Origin: F-183 sp964627455 | GTDB taxonomy: Bacteria; Acidobacteriota; Terriglobia; Bryobacterales; Bryobacteraceae | Reading direction: 5' to 3' | Length of the DNA: 64,000 nt | Assembly (NCBI GenBank): GCA_964627455.1 | Contig: CAZVKC010000031.1 | Location: 1 to 64,000 of the forward strand | Part shown: positions 1 to 8,004 of the stretch, piece after piece | How the letters are laid out: each line of letters opens with the position of its first letter | How positions within the stretch are numbered: position 1 is the stretch's first letter | Translations under genes and position numbers: made by a program | The notes under the pieces: generated by a model | What the model was told of the DNA's origin: nothing | Database searches by the model: none | Seen by the model: the letters and a program-made list of their open reading frames with translations, nothing else

Positions 1-1377
1 GAACCCCGGAACCGGGCGCGCCATCGCGTGTCCCAGGCGCATGATGTCGATCCGCCGGACACATTCCTGGATATCCGGGTGCGCCTTCGCCAGATCCGCC
101 AGAATGAGGTCGCGCCAGTAGCCCCAATCCTTCTCGAGCAGGATCTTGCGATATTCCGCCGCCGGCCGATCCACCAGCGCCCAGTAATAGGTCCACACCG
201 ATTGCCGCACGACGGCCCGCAGGTTCATATGCGTCGCAACGACGTACCCAAGCGACGGCGAATCATAGATGACGTTGTCCCACGCGATGTCCCCGGCGTG
301 TTCGGGCAACCGGTCGAGCGTCAGGTTCGCGGTCAACCACGGCGAGTACTCGAACCCGCACTTCGCCACCGGCGCGCCTTCCACGACATACGGAGCCACG
401 AACGTCGGAGCCGCCCAAATCACCGAATCCGCGATGTACGCCGTCTGCTCGGTCCAGACCTTCCACCGGTTCGCTCCCTCGCGCGACACACGATAAACAG
501 GCGACGAGGTCCGCAGATATTTCGCCAGTCGCGCACGCAGCCGTTCCACGATCCACCCGTTGCCTTCCGGCCACGTGAGTGGACCCTTCTCTTCCGGCTC
601 GCGGCTCGCGAATTCGTGGATCCCCGCCCAGGCCGAGGTCGTATCCAGCGACGCGCCATAATCATCGCGACAGGAGTAGTTCACATACCATTCGAGATAC
701 GGCGACTGGAAACCTTTCTCTTTCATCCACTGCCGCATCGACATTGCATCGAGCGGAGAGGATCGCGCCGCGGCAGGCGAAGTCTCGACCGGCTTGGTGA
801 ACTCCCCCTTGGCGCGGAACTCCTTCATCAAATCGTCAAAGCGTTTGTACTCGTCGTGATCCCGCTTCGTCGCGCCGATCTCGGGTTCGATGCCATCCTG
901 CCAGCGGCCATGCAGAAACAGCCGCTCCTGCGGCGAGTGGCACAGATGCCGCTCTTCCCAGACGCCATCCTGCAGCAGGCCGAGTTCCGTGCACAACTCG
1001 CGGACCAGCGCGCTTTCGCGGTTCGCCACCGGCAGGTAGTGCGCCGCCCAGGGATACCGGGAGATCTCGTTCTCGCCCCAGCGCGCGTTGCCGCCGATTT
1101 GCCGCTCCATCTCGAGCAGCACGAAATCGCGAAAGCCTTTCTTGTCGAGACGCCACGCCGCCGAAAGTCCCGCACAGCCGCCGCCCACGATCACCACGGG
1201 CGTCCGCACGACCTGTTTGGGCGCAGCAAAGCCACCGGCGCGGTCGTCGCGCATCCGGTGGCCTAATGGAAATGCATCGTTAACGAACCCGCCCTCAACC
1301 GGCCGTCCTCCGGATTTCGCGGTCAAACCGACCAATCCGGCAGCCGAGGCGTAGGTCAGAAATCCCCGTCGCTTCAC
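1..1377 (-). CDS. FAD-dependent oxidoreductase, 3' end cut by window start
   Basis: A GTG start at 1377 gives KRRGFLTYASAAGLVGL, a twin-arginine-like export signal, so the protein is probably translocated folded. About 60 residues in comes a Rossmann dinucleotide-binding motif (VVIVGGGCAGLSAAWRL) and then a GGNA segment typical of flavin-containing amine-oxidase-like proteins. The frame stays open to base 1, where the stop is missing (458 or more residues would be needed). The GTG overlaps the stop of the upstream CotH gene as GTGA, so it is the fourth gene of the VTC-DUF4956-CotH operon. The fold call is firm. The substrate is unknown, and I see no reason to name a specific oxidase. Confidence 0.8.
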   Translation of the reverse strand, partial: MKRRGFLTYASAAGLVGLTAKSGGRPVEGGFVNDAFPLGHRMRDDRAGGFAAPKQVVRTPVVIVGGGCAGLSAAWRLDKKGFRDFVLLEMERQIGGNARWGENEISRYPWAAHYLPVANRESALVRELCTELGLLQDGVWEERHLCHSPQERLFLHGRWQDGIEPEIGATKRDHDEYKRFDDLMKEFRAKGEFTKPVETSPAAARSSPLDAMSMRQWMKEKGFQSPYLEWYVNYSCRDDYGASLDTTSAWAGIHEFASREPEEKGPLTWPEGNGWIVERLRARLAKYLRTSSPVYRVSREGANRWKVWTEQTAYIADSVIWAAPTFVAPYVVEGAPVAKCGFEYSPWLTANLTLDRLPEHAGDIAWDNVIYDSPSLGYVVATHMNLRAVVRQSVWTYYWALVDRPAAEYRKILLEKDWGYWRDLILADLAKAHPDIQECVRRIDIMRLGHAMARPVPGF

Positions 1378-2960
1378 TTAGGAGGAGTATACGCCAGCAG
1401 GAACTTCCGCCGCTCTTCGATGAACGTCTTCATGCTCATCGCCGGAGCCGCGCCGGGCCGCCCGCCCCAGCCGTCTTCTTCCTTGTCCACCGTCAAACCA
1501 TCGGTGAAGGCTTCGAAGGAATCGAGCTTTCGCGTATCCGTCTTCACGTCCGCGGCGATCACGCTCTGATACTTCGCCGCCATGGGACCCAGTTTGTTCC
1601 AGGTCATCCATGTCTCGGCGATCTTCTTCATGTACGCGATGTACTTTGTGCGCAGCGAAGGCACGGCCAGTAACCGGCTGATGAGCACGCGCCGCGGCTC
1701 CTGGCTGCCGGCAAACGGATCCAGATCATAGCCCTTGCCCATGCTGGCGCCGCGCATCCCAGGACCACCCTCCGGCGGCCGGATCGTTTCGTTCGCATCA
1801 TGCGGGATGATGTGGAACTTGCCTTTGCCATCGAGGTATATCGAATAATCGCTCGACCGCACCCAGTATCCATCGCTGTTCACGAACGCCTTTTCGAGCG
1901 CGAGGAACTGCAGCGCGCCGTCGATATCGAGGATCGGCATGAGCGCCTTTTCCAACTGATCCAACGGCGTCTCGGTCAGCACCTTCGTCAAATGAATCAG
2001 CGCGGCCCAGGCCTTCGGATCCTCTTTGCTCTTCAGATCGTAGATCCGCTTGTACGGCGCCGGATCCTCGCCCAGGTACGACAATCCGCCTTGCCCCATC
2101 GGGCTGCCGGTCACCTTCCAGCGCGACCCGCCTTTGTCGCCGGGAAAGAAGTCCTTGATGAAATCCGAGTTGAACTGCTCCTGATTGATGTACACACCCC
2201 AACTCTCGCCATTGATCACGACGCGCATGTAGTTGGCCTTCGGCGCGGGGATGTAGTTGCGTACGATATCCAGATACATCACGCTGCGCAAAAACGTCGG
2301 ATCCCCGTGCGAGTTCAGCAGGTTCAACGTGCGATAGCCATACAGCCGCTGCTCTTTGTTAATGAAGTCGAACGACAGATTGAGCGACCGCTTGCGTCCC
2401 GCCGGAACCATCATGAATGACGACATGCCGCGGAAATGCACGCCGACGCCTTTGTACACTTTGCCATCGACACGCAGCGTTGCGGGAACCTCGACGTCCG
2501 TATTGTTGAAGTCCGCGAGTTCCACTTCCCAGTCGGGATTCTCGAACTCGATGAACAACGTCCGCAGCACCGACCCGTCGTATAGCGGCTCGTTGCCGTA
2601 ATTTTTCACCTGCTCCGGCGTCAGTTTCGGACCCGGTTGCGGAGGCGTCGAATCCCCACCACCGCCCGGGCCGCGCCCGAACGGACCACCACGACGGCCG
2701 CCGAATCCACGTCGCGGATTCTTCGCCAGATGCTCGCGGGCGGCCTTGCGTTCCGCGGCGTCGAGCCGGCCGTCGCCGTCCTTATCAAAATCCTTCACCA
2801 GCTTCTGGTTGGCCCCGGGACCAAAGCCCGGCGGAGGTCCACCGAATCCGCGCGGCGGACCATCCGGCGGAAAGCCTCCACCCGGCGGAGGCGGCGGGAA
2901 TCCGGGCGGCTGAGCCAGCGCGGCCATCACAGTAGCAGCGAACAACACAACGAACTTCAT
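1374..2960 (-). CDS. Secreted CotH-kinase family protein with EF-hand
   Basis: 528 residues. Residues 1-16 are a short signal peptide (MKFVVLFAATVMAALAQ). Residues 17-125 are a Pro/Gly-rich region holding one EF-hand loop (DKDGDGRLDAAE, about 58-69). From about residue 140 the sequence matches the CotH kinase-like domain: a beta-rich lead, the RSVMYLDIVRNY and GVYINQEQF segments, the KVTG lysine and the IIPHDANE metal-loop-like motif. The family includes spore-coat kinases, and many members are exported. Start ATG overlaps the DUF4956 stop as ATGA. Together with VTC and DUF4956 neighbours this is the known CotH/VTC/DUF4956 association. Kinase activity here is inferred from family only. Confidence 0.85.
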   Translation of the reverse strand: MKFVVLFAATVMAALAQPPGFPPPPPGGGFPPDGPPRGFGGPPPGFGPGANQKLVKDFDKDGDGRLDAAERKAAREHLAKNPRRGFGGRRGGPFGRGPGGGGDSTPPQPGPKLTPEQVKNYGNEPLYDGSVLRTLFIEFENPDWEVELADFNNTDVEVPATLRVDGKVYKGVGVHFRGMSSFMMVPAGRKRSLNLSFDFINKEQRLYGYRTLNLLNSHGDPTFLRSVMYLDIVRNYIPAPKANYMRVVINGESWGVYINQEQFNSDFIKDFFPGDKGGSRWKVTGSPMGQGGLSYLGEDPAPYKRIYDLKSKEDPKAWAALIHLTKVLTETPLDQLEKALMPILDIDGALQFLALEKAFVNSDGYWVRSSDYSIYLDGKGKFHIIPHDANETIRPPEGGPGMRGASMGKGYDLDPFAGSQEPRRVLISRLLAVPSLRTKYIAYMKKIAETWMTWNKLGPMAAKYQSVIAADVKTDTRKLDSFEAFTDGLTVDKEEDGWGGRPGAAPAMSMKTFIEERRKFLLAYTPPK

Positions 2961-3664
2961 TTCATCGTCTCCTCATCGGCCCCTTGCCGCAGGAATCGCA
3001 CTTCCTGCACCCCGGGGATCCGGCTCAACACCCGCACCAACTCATGCGACGCGCCATCGGGCCGCATCGTGACGTCGTAAGAGTAGTCCATCGAAGCGCC
3101 CTGCTTGGCCGTGCGAATCGCGTGCACCCGGCGGGTCGCCAGATGCCGGTCGAGTATCGCGCCGGCTGCCTGCTCGAGATTCCAATCCGGCTGCGCGCGC
3201 AAGATCAGGACAAACGGTTCGGCATCTGCATTCCCTGCCGGTTCCGGCGAAAGACGGGACAGCAGGAACGCCGTCGCGCCGATCACCACGGTCCCGGACA
3301 GCGCCACCCACGGCGCCATCGCGCCGACCGCCATGCCGACGGCCACCGCAAAGATCACGAAGGCCGTATCGCGCGTGTCGCGAACCGAGGTCCGAAAGCG
3401 TACGATCGACAGCGCGCCCACCAGGCTGAACGCGCGCGCGACGTTGTCGCCGATCACCTGTGTCACCATCGCGATCAACGCCGCCAGCAGCACCAGAGTC
3501 GATTGCATCGCGAACCCCGCGCCGTTCGGCTGTGACGTGGTGCGCCTGTGGATCCACGCAATGACGCCACCAAACAGCGAAGCAACACAGACGCGCGCCA
3601 GTACTACCCACGGGGACGCGTTGAACAGGGAGTCCCCGAAGGTCGACGACAGGAATTCATGCAT
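2957..3664 (-). CDS. DUF4956 family inner-membrane protein
   Basis: The start was chosen at the ATG at 3664 (MHEFLSSTFGDSLF), which overlaps the end of the VTC gene by 8 nt; an upstream in-frame ATG at 3685 would lie deep inside that gene. 235 residues: about four hydrophobic segments in the first 150 residues, including the family's conserved GALSIVRFRT and VGMAVGA stretches, then a soluble C-terminal domain with a ferredoxin-like alternation of strands and helices. DUF4956 proteins regularly sit beside VTC-domain polyphosphate polymerases. Biochemical role unknown; a membrane partner or channel for the VTC product is inference. Confidence 0.85.
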   Translation of the reverse strand: MHEFLSSTFGDSLFNASPWVVLARVCVASLFGGVIAWIHRRTTSQPNGAGFAMQSTLVLLAALIAMVTQVIGDNVARAFSLVGALSIVRFRTSVRDTRDTAFVIFAVAVGMAVGAMAPWVALSGTVVIGATAFLLSRLSPEPAGNADAEPFVLILRAQPDWNLEQAAGAILDRHLATRRVHAIRTAKQGASMDYSYDVTMRPDGASHELVRVLSRIPGVQEVRFLRQGADEETMK

Positions 3665-4346
3665 AGGCGAGGGTTCCCGCGGCAAGCCGGAACTTCGAAA
3701 CAGGTTGCGGCGTGAGGACGAGATCCTCCATTAGATCACGGAAGAGTTCCGGGATCCGGTTGCGAAACTTCAGCTCGAGAATATGGCGGTCTTCGCTGCC
3801 TGCCTCGTAGATCCGCTGCAGTTCGCCCGGGTCACGGAACTCGAACCCGCGCGCCGGCGCAGCGCAAAGATCCCGGTCAATCGTCAGCCGGATCAACCCG
3901 GCGCTGGTCTCGAGGATCCGCGCCGTTCGATCGTAGTGGATCTGCCAGGCAGGCTGCAGCGCACGCGCCGCGATCCGTCTGTGAAACCAGTAGCCTCCGC
4001 GCCACTGGCGGTTCAGACCCACACCGTCGAGGAGCGGGAGATCCTCGAGATCGACGATCGACCGGCGCTTGATCACGACGTTCTTCGAACGGAGCTTGCG
4101 CTCGAAAAACACATGGTCCGCGTCGCCATACCGGCGGATCCGGTACTTGCCGCGGGCAAATGATCCCTTGCGCTCGTAGACGTCCCGGCCGGGCGTATCG
4201 AAGTAAATGCTCGACACGCGATAGTGAGCCCCATGCGGATCCGGCGCCAGCCAGCGCCTGGCCCAACGTTCGATTTCCGCGCTCACAGCGGGAGCCACGA
4301 CAAACTTGATTTCGGAGGCGAACAGCCTCGTCTCGCGCGTTTCCAT
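3657..4346 (-). CDS. VTC domain protein (polyphosphate polymerase-like)
   Basis: 229 residues forming a single VTC/triphosphate-tunnel domain. Tunnel residues are visible in order: EIKF near the start, SSIYFDT, KYRIRRYG, FFERKLR, RLTIDRDL, HILELKFR and a terminal SKFRLA. In yeast Vtc4 this fold makes polyphosphate from ATP. Here the protein lacks the SPX and membrane domains and would be cytosolic, next to the DUF4956 membrane protein. It is the first gene of the four-gene operon, with a plausible promoter about 30 nt upstream. Enzymatic activity is inferred from the conserved basic/acidic pattern. Confidence 0.82.
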   Translation of the reverse strand: METRETRLFASEIKFVVAPAVSAEIERWARRWLAPDPHGAHYRVSSIYFDTPGRDVYERKGSFARGKYRIRRYGDADHVFFERKLRSKNVVIKRRSIVDLEDLPLLDGVGLNRQWRGGYWFHRRIAARALQPAWQIHYDRTARILETSAGLIRLTIDRDLCAAPARGFEFRDPGELQRIYEAGSEDRHILELKFRNRIPELFRDLMEDLVLTPQPVSKFRLAAGTLAYA

Positions 4347-4373
4347 CTCGTTCAGGGGACCGTCAGTCTAAAC

Positions 4374-4404
4374 ATATAACGGACCCGCCCGAAAGAGGTG
4401 TTAA
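4374..4404 (-). promoter_or_regulatory. Candidate promoter of the VTC-CotH operon
   Basis: On the minus strand a TTAACA-like -35 (4404-4399) and a TTATAT -10 (4379-4374) lie 19 nt apart in the AT-rich 96-nt gap before the VTC start at 4346. The spacer is longer than ideal. Confidence 0.35.
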
Positions 4405-4442
4405 GAATTGCAAAATGATTACAACAAAGGCTTTACGCGCGG

Positions 4443-5294
4443 TTAGTGGGTCATCGCGTAGACCACGTAGTTGACCCCGATGCGGATGCCCAGAGCCGAG
4501 TACTTCTCGGGGTATTTGGGCTCATCGGCCAACTGCCAGGAATCGCCGAGGTCGTTATTGAAGGCGATCGCCACGACGACGCGGCCCTTGTCGTCGCGGA
4601 TCCCCCGCCAGTGCGGCGTGTCGCCGTCGGCGCGGTAAGCGTTGCCGTCGCGCAGCATCGACCGGTAGTTGCCGACCTGGTAGCGATCCTTGAGATCGTA
4701 CAGCATGTGGAACATCGGATCGTCGTCCCGCAGATCTTCGATCGGCCGGTCGGGAAAAATCAGATCCATGCCGCGCTTGAAACCTGCCCACTCCGCCGTA
4801 CCGAAGAACGAGTCGCAGAGCATGAATCCGCCGCGCAGCAGGTAGTCGCGGACCTTGGCCGCATACTCGGGCGTCAGGTTCCAACTGCTGGGCATCCCGA
4901 CGTGCATGTAAGGCCAGTTGTAGATGTCGTCGCCGTCTTCGGGATTGATGGGCTGTTCGACGCTGCGCACGTCGATGCGGGTCAGGCGGCGGATGGTCGA
5001 GGCAAAGAAGCGGTCGCCTTTGGGATAGTCGACGGTCCAACTGCCGCCGTTGTGACGCCAGTCGGCGGCGCCGCCGCCGAAACCGCCGCCGCGGCCCCGT
5101 CCGCCGGAAGCCGGGTACATCAACCGTCCCAAAACAAATTCGGTTTTCGCCGTGTAGTCGGGAGGCAGGCCGACCTGCGAGTCCCGGCCTTCCATCGCGG
5201 GGTACTCTCGAAACGGCTTCTGCGCGAACAGGACCGCGGCCGCGCCGGCGCCAAGCAGCAACAGAAGAGACGCGCAGATGAGGAATCTTTTCAA
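4443..5294 (-). CDS. Secreted DUF4159 domain protein
   Basis: I place the start at a TTG at 5294 because a GGAG Shine-Dalgarno sequence lies 7 nt upstream and the product then opens directly with a signal peptide (KRFLICASLLLLLGAGAAA). A TTG at 5327 would add 11 residues. After a Gly/Arg-rich linker (about residues 60-75) the rest is a DUF4159 domain with the LLRGGFMLCDSFFG and GDTPHWRGI segments, the glutamine-amidotransferase-like fold seen at the ends of larger membrane proteins. It stands alone, divergent from a PilZ gene. Function unknown; periplasmic location is inferred from the signal. Confidence 0.75.
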   Translation of the reverse strand: MKRFLICASLLLLLGAGAAAVLFAQKPFREYPAMEGRDSQVGLPPDYTAKTEFVLGRLMYPASGGRGRGGGFGGGAADWRHNGGSWTVDYPKGDRFFASTIRRLTRIDVRSVEQPINPEDGDDIYNWPYMHVGMPSSWNLTPEYAAKVRDYLLRGGFMLCDSFFGTAEWAGFKRGMDLIFPDRPIEDLRDDDPMFHMLYDLKDRYQVGNYRSMLRDGNAYRADGDTPHWRGIRDDKGRVVVAIAFNNDLGDSWQLADEPKYPEKYSALGIRIGVNYVVYAMTH

Positions 5295-5366
5295 AAAGTC
5301 ACTCCGGCCTGTCGTTCGAGAGTGCAACCCAACAGTCTATAGCAGTGTTGCGCTCCGGAACATCCC

Positions 5367-5447
5367 TTGGTACCTTGCTCTTGTAAGTTCCAGGAAAATA
5401 AGTGTTACCAAAGTAGTAGGGTAATTTTGGTACGTACCGTTTGGTAA
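5367..5447. promoter_or_regulatory. Cluster of four TTGGTA half-sites (candidate operator)
   Basis: The DUF4159/PilZ divergent gap holds TTGGTACC (5367-5374), TTACCAAA (5405-5412, inverted), TTTTGGTACGTACC (5425-5438, itself containing the GGTACGTACC palindrome) and TTTGGTAA (5440-5447). Such clustering in an 81-nt non-coding stretch suggests a regulator-binding region; no regulator is identifiable. Confidence 0.4.
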
Positions 5448-5483
5448 TCCTTTTTGGATGCAGGGCCGATAGTTAGCTTGAGT

Positions 5484-5858
5484 ATGCTAGAACGTCGCAT
5501 CGAGATGCGGATGCTATGTGCGGACCTGGTTGACCTTCAGTGGAAGGACAAGTCGGGGCGCACCCGCAGATCCATCGCAAACCTCGAAGATATCTCGGTT
5601 TCCGGAGCGTGCCTCCAAGTCGAGCGCCCGATCCCGCTGGAAACCGTACTTCGGATGAACTATCCGAAGGGGGAACTGGTCGGCAGAGTCAAGTATTGCG
5701 TATTCCGCGAGATCGGATACTTCCTGGGAATTGAGTTCGATGAAGGCGTCCGCTGGACCGAGCGCGATTTCCGGCCGCAGCACATGCTCGACCCTCGCCG
5801 CCTGGTCGCAAAGACCCAGGGAACCGCGACGGCGCCGCTGCGCAAAATCCCCAGCTGA
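5484..5858 (+). CDS. PilZ domain protein
   Basis: 124 residues from the ATG at 5484; a TTG at 5454 would add ten residues of no obvious value. The product is essentially one PilZ domain: RR-like basic residues near the N terminus, then DISVSGACLQVE, the DxSxxG part of the c-di-GMP binding signature, then the GIEFDE strand. It probably binds c-di-GMP as a stand-alone adaptor. It is monocistronic, convergent with ispF (6-nt gap), and its upstream region carries the TTGGTA half-sites. The first RxxxR half of the motif (RRIEMR) is imperfect, so ligand binding needs testing. Confidence 0.75.
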   Translation: MLERRIEMRMLCADLVDLQWKDKSGRTRRSIANLEDISVSGACLQVERPIPLETVLRMNYPKGELVGRVKYCVFREIGYFLGIEFDEGVRWTERDFRPQHMLDPRRLVAKTQGTATAPLRKIPS

Positions 5859-5864
5859 CAACAG

Positions 5865-6347
5865 CTAGCGCCGAAGCGTGACGACCGCCTGCGCTTCCGC
5901 AGACCGGCCTTCACCGACGGGGCCTACCTTTTCCGCCGTCTTGAACTTCACCGACACTCGCTGCAGGTCGATGCCGAGGAGTGCCGCGATGTTATCGCGG
6001 ATCGCGGCGCGATAGTCTTTCAGCTTGGGACGCTCCAGAATCACGGTCGAGTCCACATTCACGATCTCGTAACCCTGTTCCTTCGCCAGCTTCACCGCAT
6101 GCGCCAGGAACTGGCCGGACTCTGCGCCCTTCCATTCCGGCGCAGTATCCGGGAAGTGCATCCCAATGTCGCCCAGCGCAGCCGCGCCAAGCACAGCATC
6201 GGTGATTGCGTGCAGCAGAATGTCCGCATCCGAATGTCCCACCAGGCCGAACTCCGCCGGAACGGTAATGCCGCCGAGGATCAGCGGGCGATCCGGGCCT
6301 GTCCGATGCGAATCCCAGCCCAGCCCAGTCCGATACTCGCTGCTCAA
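5865..6347 (-). CDS. ispF: 2-C-methyl-D-erythritol 2,4-cyclodiphosphate synthase
   Basis: 160 residues, the normal IspF length. GWDSHR carries the metal-binding Asp and His (usually GYDVH), GHSDADILLHAITDA supplies the third ligand and the substrate loop, and the C terminus has the FKTAEKVGPVG and GRSAEAQAV signature. It converts the CDP-methylerythritol phosphate intermediate into MEcPP in the MEP isoprenoid pathway. The start is TTG, overlapping the ispD stop as TTGA, so translation is likely coupled. It is the last gene of the PIN-TRAM to ispF block. Confidence 0.95.
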   Translation of the reverse strand: MSSEYRTGLGWDSHRTGPDRPLILGGITVPAEFGLVGHSDADILLHAITDAVLGAAALGDIGMHFPDTAPEWKGAESGQFLAHAVKLAKEQGYEIVNVDSTVILERPKLKDYRAAIRDNIAALLGIDLQRVSVKFKTAEKVGPVGEGRSAEAQAVVTLRR

Positions 6348-7081
6348 TTCCCGGCCCCTTCTGCTGCGGCCGCGCGTTCGGCAGCCAGAAACAGCTTCGC
6401 GACCTCGAGGTCGGTCGGACGTGTGATCTTGATGTTGCGGTCGCTGCCCATCACGATGCTGACTTCCACGGTTTCCAGGCGTTCGACGAGGCTCGACTCA
6501 TCCGTGCCGTGGAACCCGTCCGCGTCCGCCTTCGCATAGGCTTCGCGCAGCAGAGCCAGACGGAACACCTGCGGGGTCTGCGTGAGGATCAGGTGTTCGC
6601 GCGGCAGCGTCGCACGGACCTTGTTCTTGTGCGCTTCCTTCACCGTATCCACCGGCACGATGCCGACGATCGCCGCGCCGTTCTCCGCCGCAGCAGCAAT
6701 CACATGCTCGACCGTTTCGGGATCCACGAAGGGCCGCACGGCGTCGTGCACGGCAACGAGATCCGCATCGCCGTCACCCAGCGACGCAAGCGCATTCCGC
6801 ACCGATTCCTGGCGGCTTTCGCCGCCTTCCACCAGCCGCACCGGCTTGGCGAAGCCCTCACGATCCACCATCTCGCGGACCCAATCGATGTCCTCGCCCC
6901 GCAGCGCGACAATGATCTCGCTGACGCTCGCGCAGGACACGAACTTGCGAATGGTGTGGATGAGAATCGGCGAACCTTCGAGTTGCAGGAACTGCTTTCG
7001 CGAGGTCCCGGCCGCTTTGTCCGGCTGTTTCGCCATGCGCGTGCCGAGTCCGGCAGCGGGCAGAATGACGGAGACTTTCAT
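6344..7081 (-). CDS. ispD: 2-C-methyl-D-erythritol 4-phosphate cytidylyltransferase
   Basis: 245 residues from the ATG at 7081 (MKVSVILPAAGLGTRM), the nucleotidyltransferase P-loop-like N terminus; the same frame is open further upstream inside the previous gene, but the product starts here. VHDAVRPFVDP and the conserved TQTPQVFRL segment confirm IspD. It transfers CMP from CTP to MEP. It is followed without a gap by ispF and preceded by a 53-nt spacer after the nitrilase gene. Confidence 0.95.
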   Translation of the reverse strand: MKVSVILPAAGLGTRMAKQPDKAAGTSRKQFLQLEGSPILIHTIRKFVSCASVSEIIVALRGEDIDWVREMVDREGFAKPVRLVEGGESRQESVRNALASLGDGDADLVAVHDAVRPFVDPETVEHVIAAAAENGAAIVGIVPVDTVKEAHKNKVRATLPREHLILTQTPQVFRLALLREAYAKADADGFHGTDESSLVERLETVEVSIVMGSDRNIKITRPTDLEVAKLFLAAERAAAAEGAGN

Positions 7082-7134
7082 GATGATGGAGAGACGGATC
7101 TTAATTGTAACTGGTTTACACGGGCGATTTCCGG

Positions 7135-8004
7135 TTATTCGCCGAGCTTGCGGTTGCGATCGCGCAGCAACTGGTCGACGCCTTGCTGCCACCACGATCC
7201 CGTCACGCCTTCGAGCGGACGCGTCAGCTTGCGGTTGAGCGGGATCCTCAGTGTTTCGATCAGCACATCCTCGCCATAGATCGAGCCCTCTTTGAGGATG
7301 TTGCCGTCGTCGAGAATGATGCGGCTTTGGCCGTGCGAACCCGTGTTGTCGCGAATGTTGCCGGGTGCGTTGGCCGCAACCGCGAACACCTGGTTCTCGA
7401 CCGCGCGCGCCATCATCTGCGCACGGTAACCCGGCAGTTTGCTCTCGTACTTCATGCCGGACTCGTGGCTCGGATAGTAGACAATCCGCGCGCCGGCGAT
7501 CGCGGGGATCCGCACGAATTCGGGATAGCGTTCGTCGTGGCAGATGATCACCGTTGACGGCACGCCTTCGAGGTCGAAGAGCGCCATGTGATTGCCCGGG
7601 GTCGCCCACTGTTCTCCGGCGAGTTGCAGTTTGCCGTAACGCTCGACTACTTCGCCCTTGGAGTTGATCACGACCACGGCGTCGTAGAGATTGGCGCCAC
7701 GCGCGTACACGGTCCCCAACACGACGGCGATGCGCCCACGCGCACAGGCCTGCGCGACTTCGTTTTCAGCCTTTGCGACCGCTGCAGGATCCACCGAGAA
7801 TTCCTTGCGTGTGTCGTAACCGGTGAGCGCGCATTCGGGAAACACGGCCACACGCACACCTTGTTGCGACAGTCGATCGAGCGTCTGCACGATCGAGGCG
7901 GTGTTCGCCGCAAGGTCCATCGTCGACCGCATCTGCACCGCAGCAACTTTCAGTTCGACCGTCTGCGCGGCGAACGCAGAAACCACCAGCAGCGCAGCAA
8001 TCAC
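7135..8004 (-). CDS. Exported carbon-nitrogen hydrolase (nitrilase superfamily)
   Basis: 289 residues. The GTG start overlaps the upstream gene's stop (GTGA). A short hydrophobic leader ending SAFAAQ precedes the alpha-beta-beta-alpha nitrilase fold. The catalytic triad is visible: Glu in FPECALTGY, Lys in RYGKLQL and Cys in ICHDERYPE. Such enzymes cleave amides or nitriles, and export is less usual for the superfamily. It sits with an oligogalacturonate-lyase-like gene inside what is elsewhere a PIN-TRAM/ispD/ispF block. Substrate unknown; de-amidation of a plant- or wall-derived compound is only a guess from context. Confidence 0.82.
   Translation of the reverse strand: MIAALLVVSAFAAQTVELKVAAVQMRSTMDLAANTASIVQTLDRLSQQGVRVAVFPECALTGYDTRKEFSVDPAAVAKAENEVAQACARGRIAVVLGTVYARGANLYDAVVVINSKGEVVERYGKLQLAGEQWATPGNHMALFDLEGVPSTVIICHDERYPEFVRIPAIAGARIVYYPSHESGMKYESKLPGYRAQMMARAVENQVFAVAANAPGNIRDNTGSHGQSRIILDDGNILKEGSIYGEDVLIETLRIPLNRKLTRPLEGVTGSWWQQGVDQLLRDRNRKLGE

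Noticed and set aside
28..1266. 412-codon plus-strand open frame at the window start
   Set aside because: Opposite an FAD oxidoreductase with a perfect dinucleotide-binding motif; Arg/Pro-rich nonsense.
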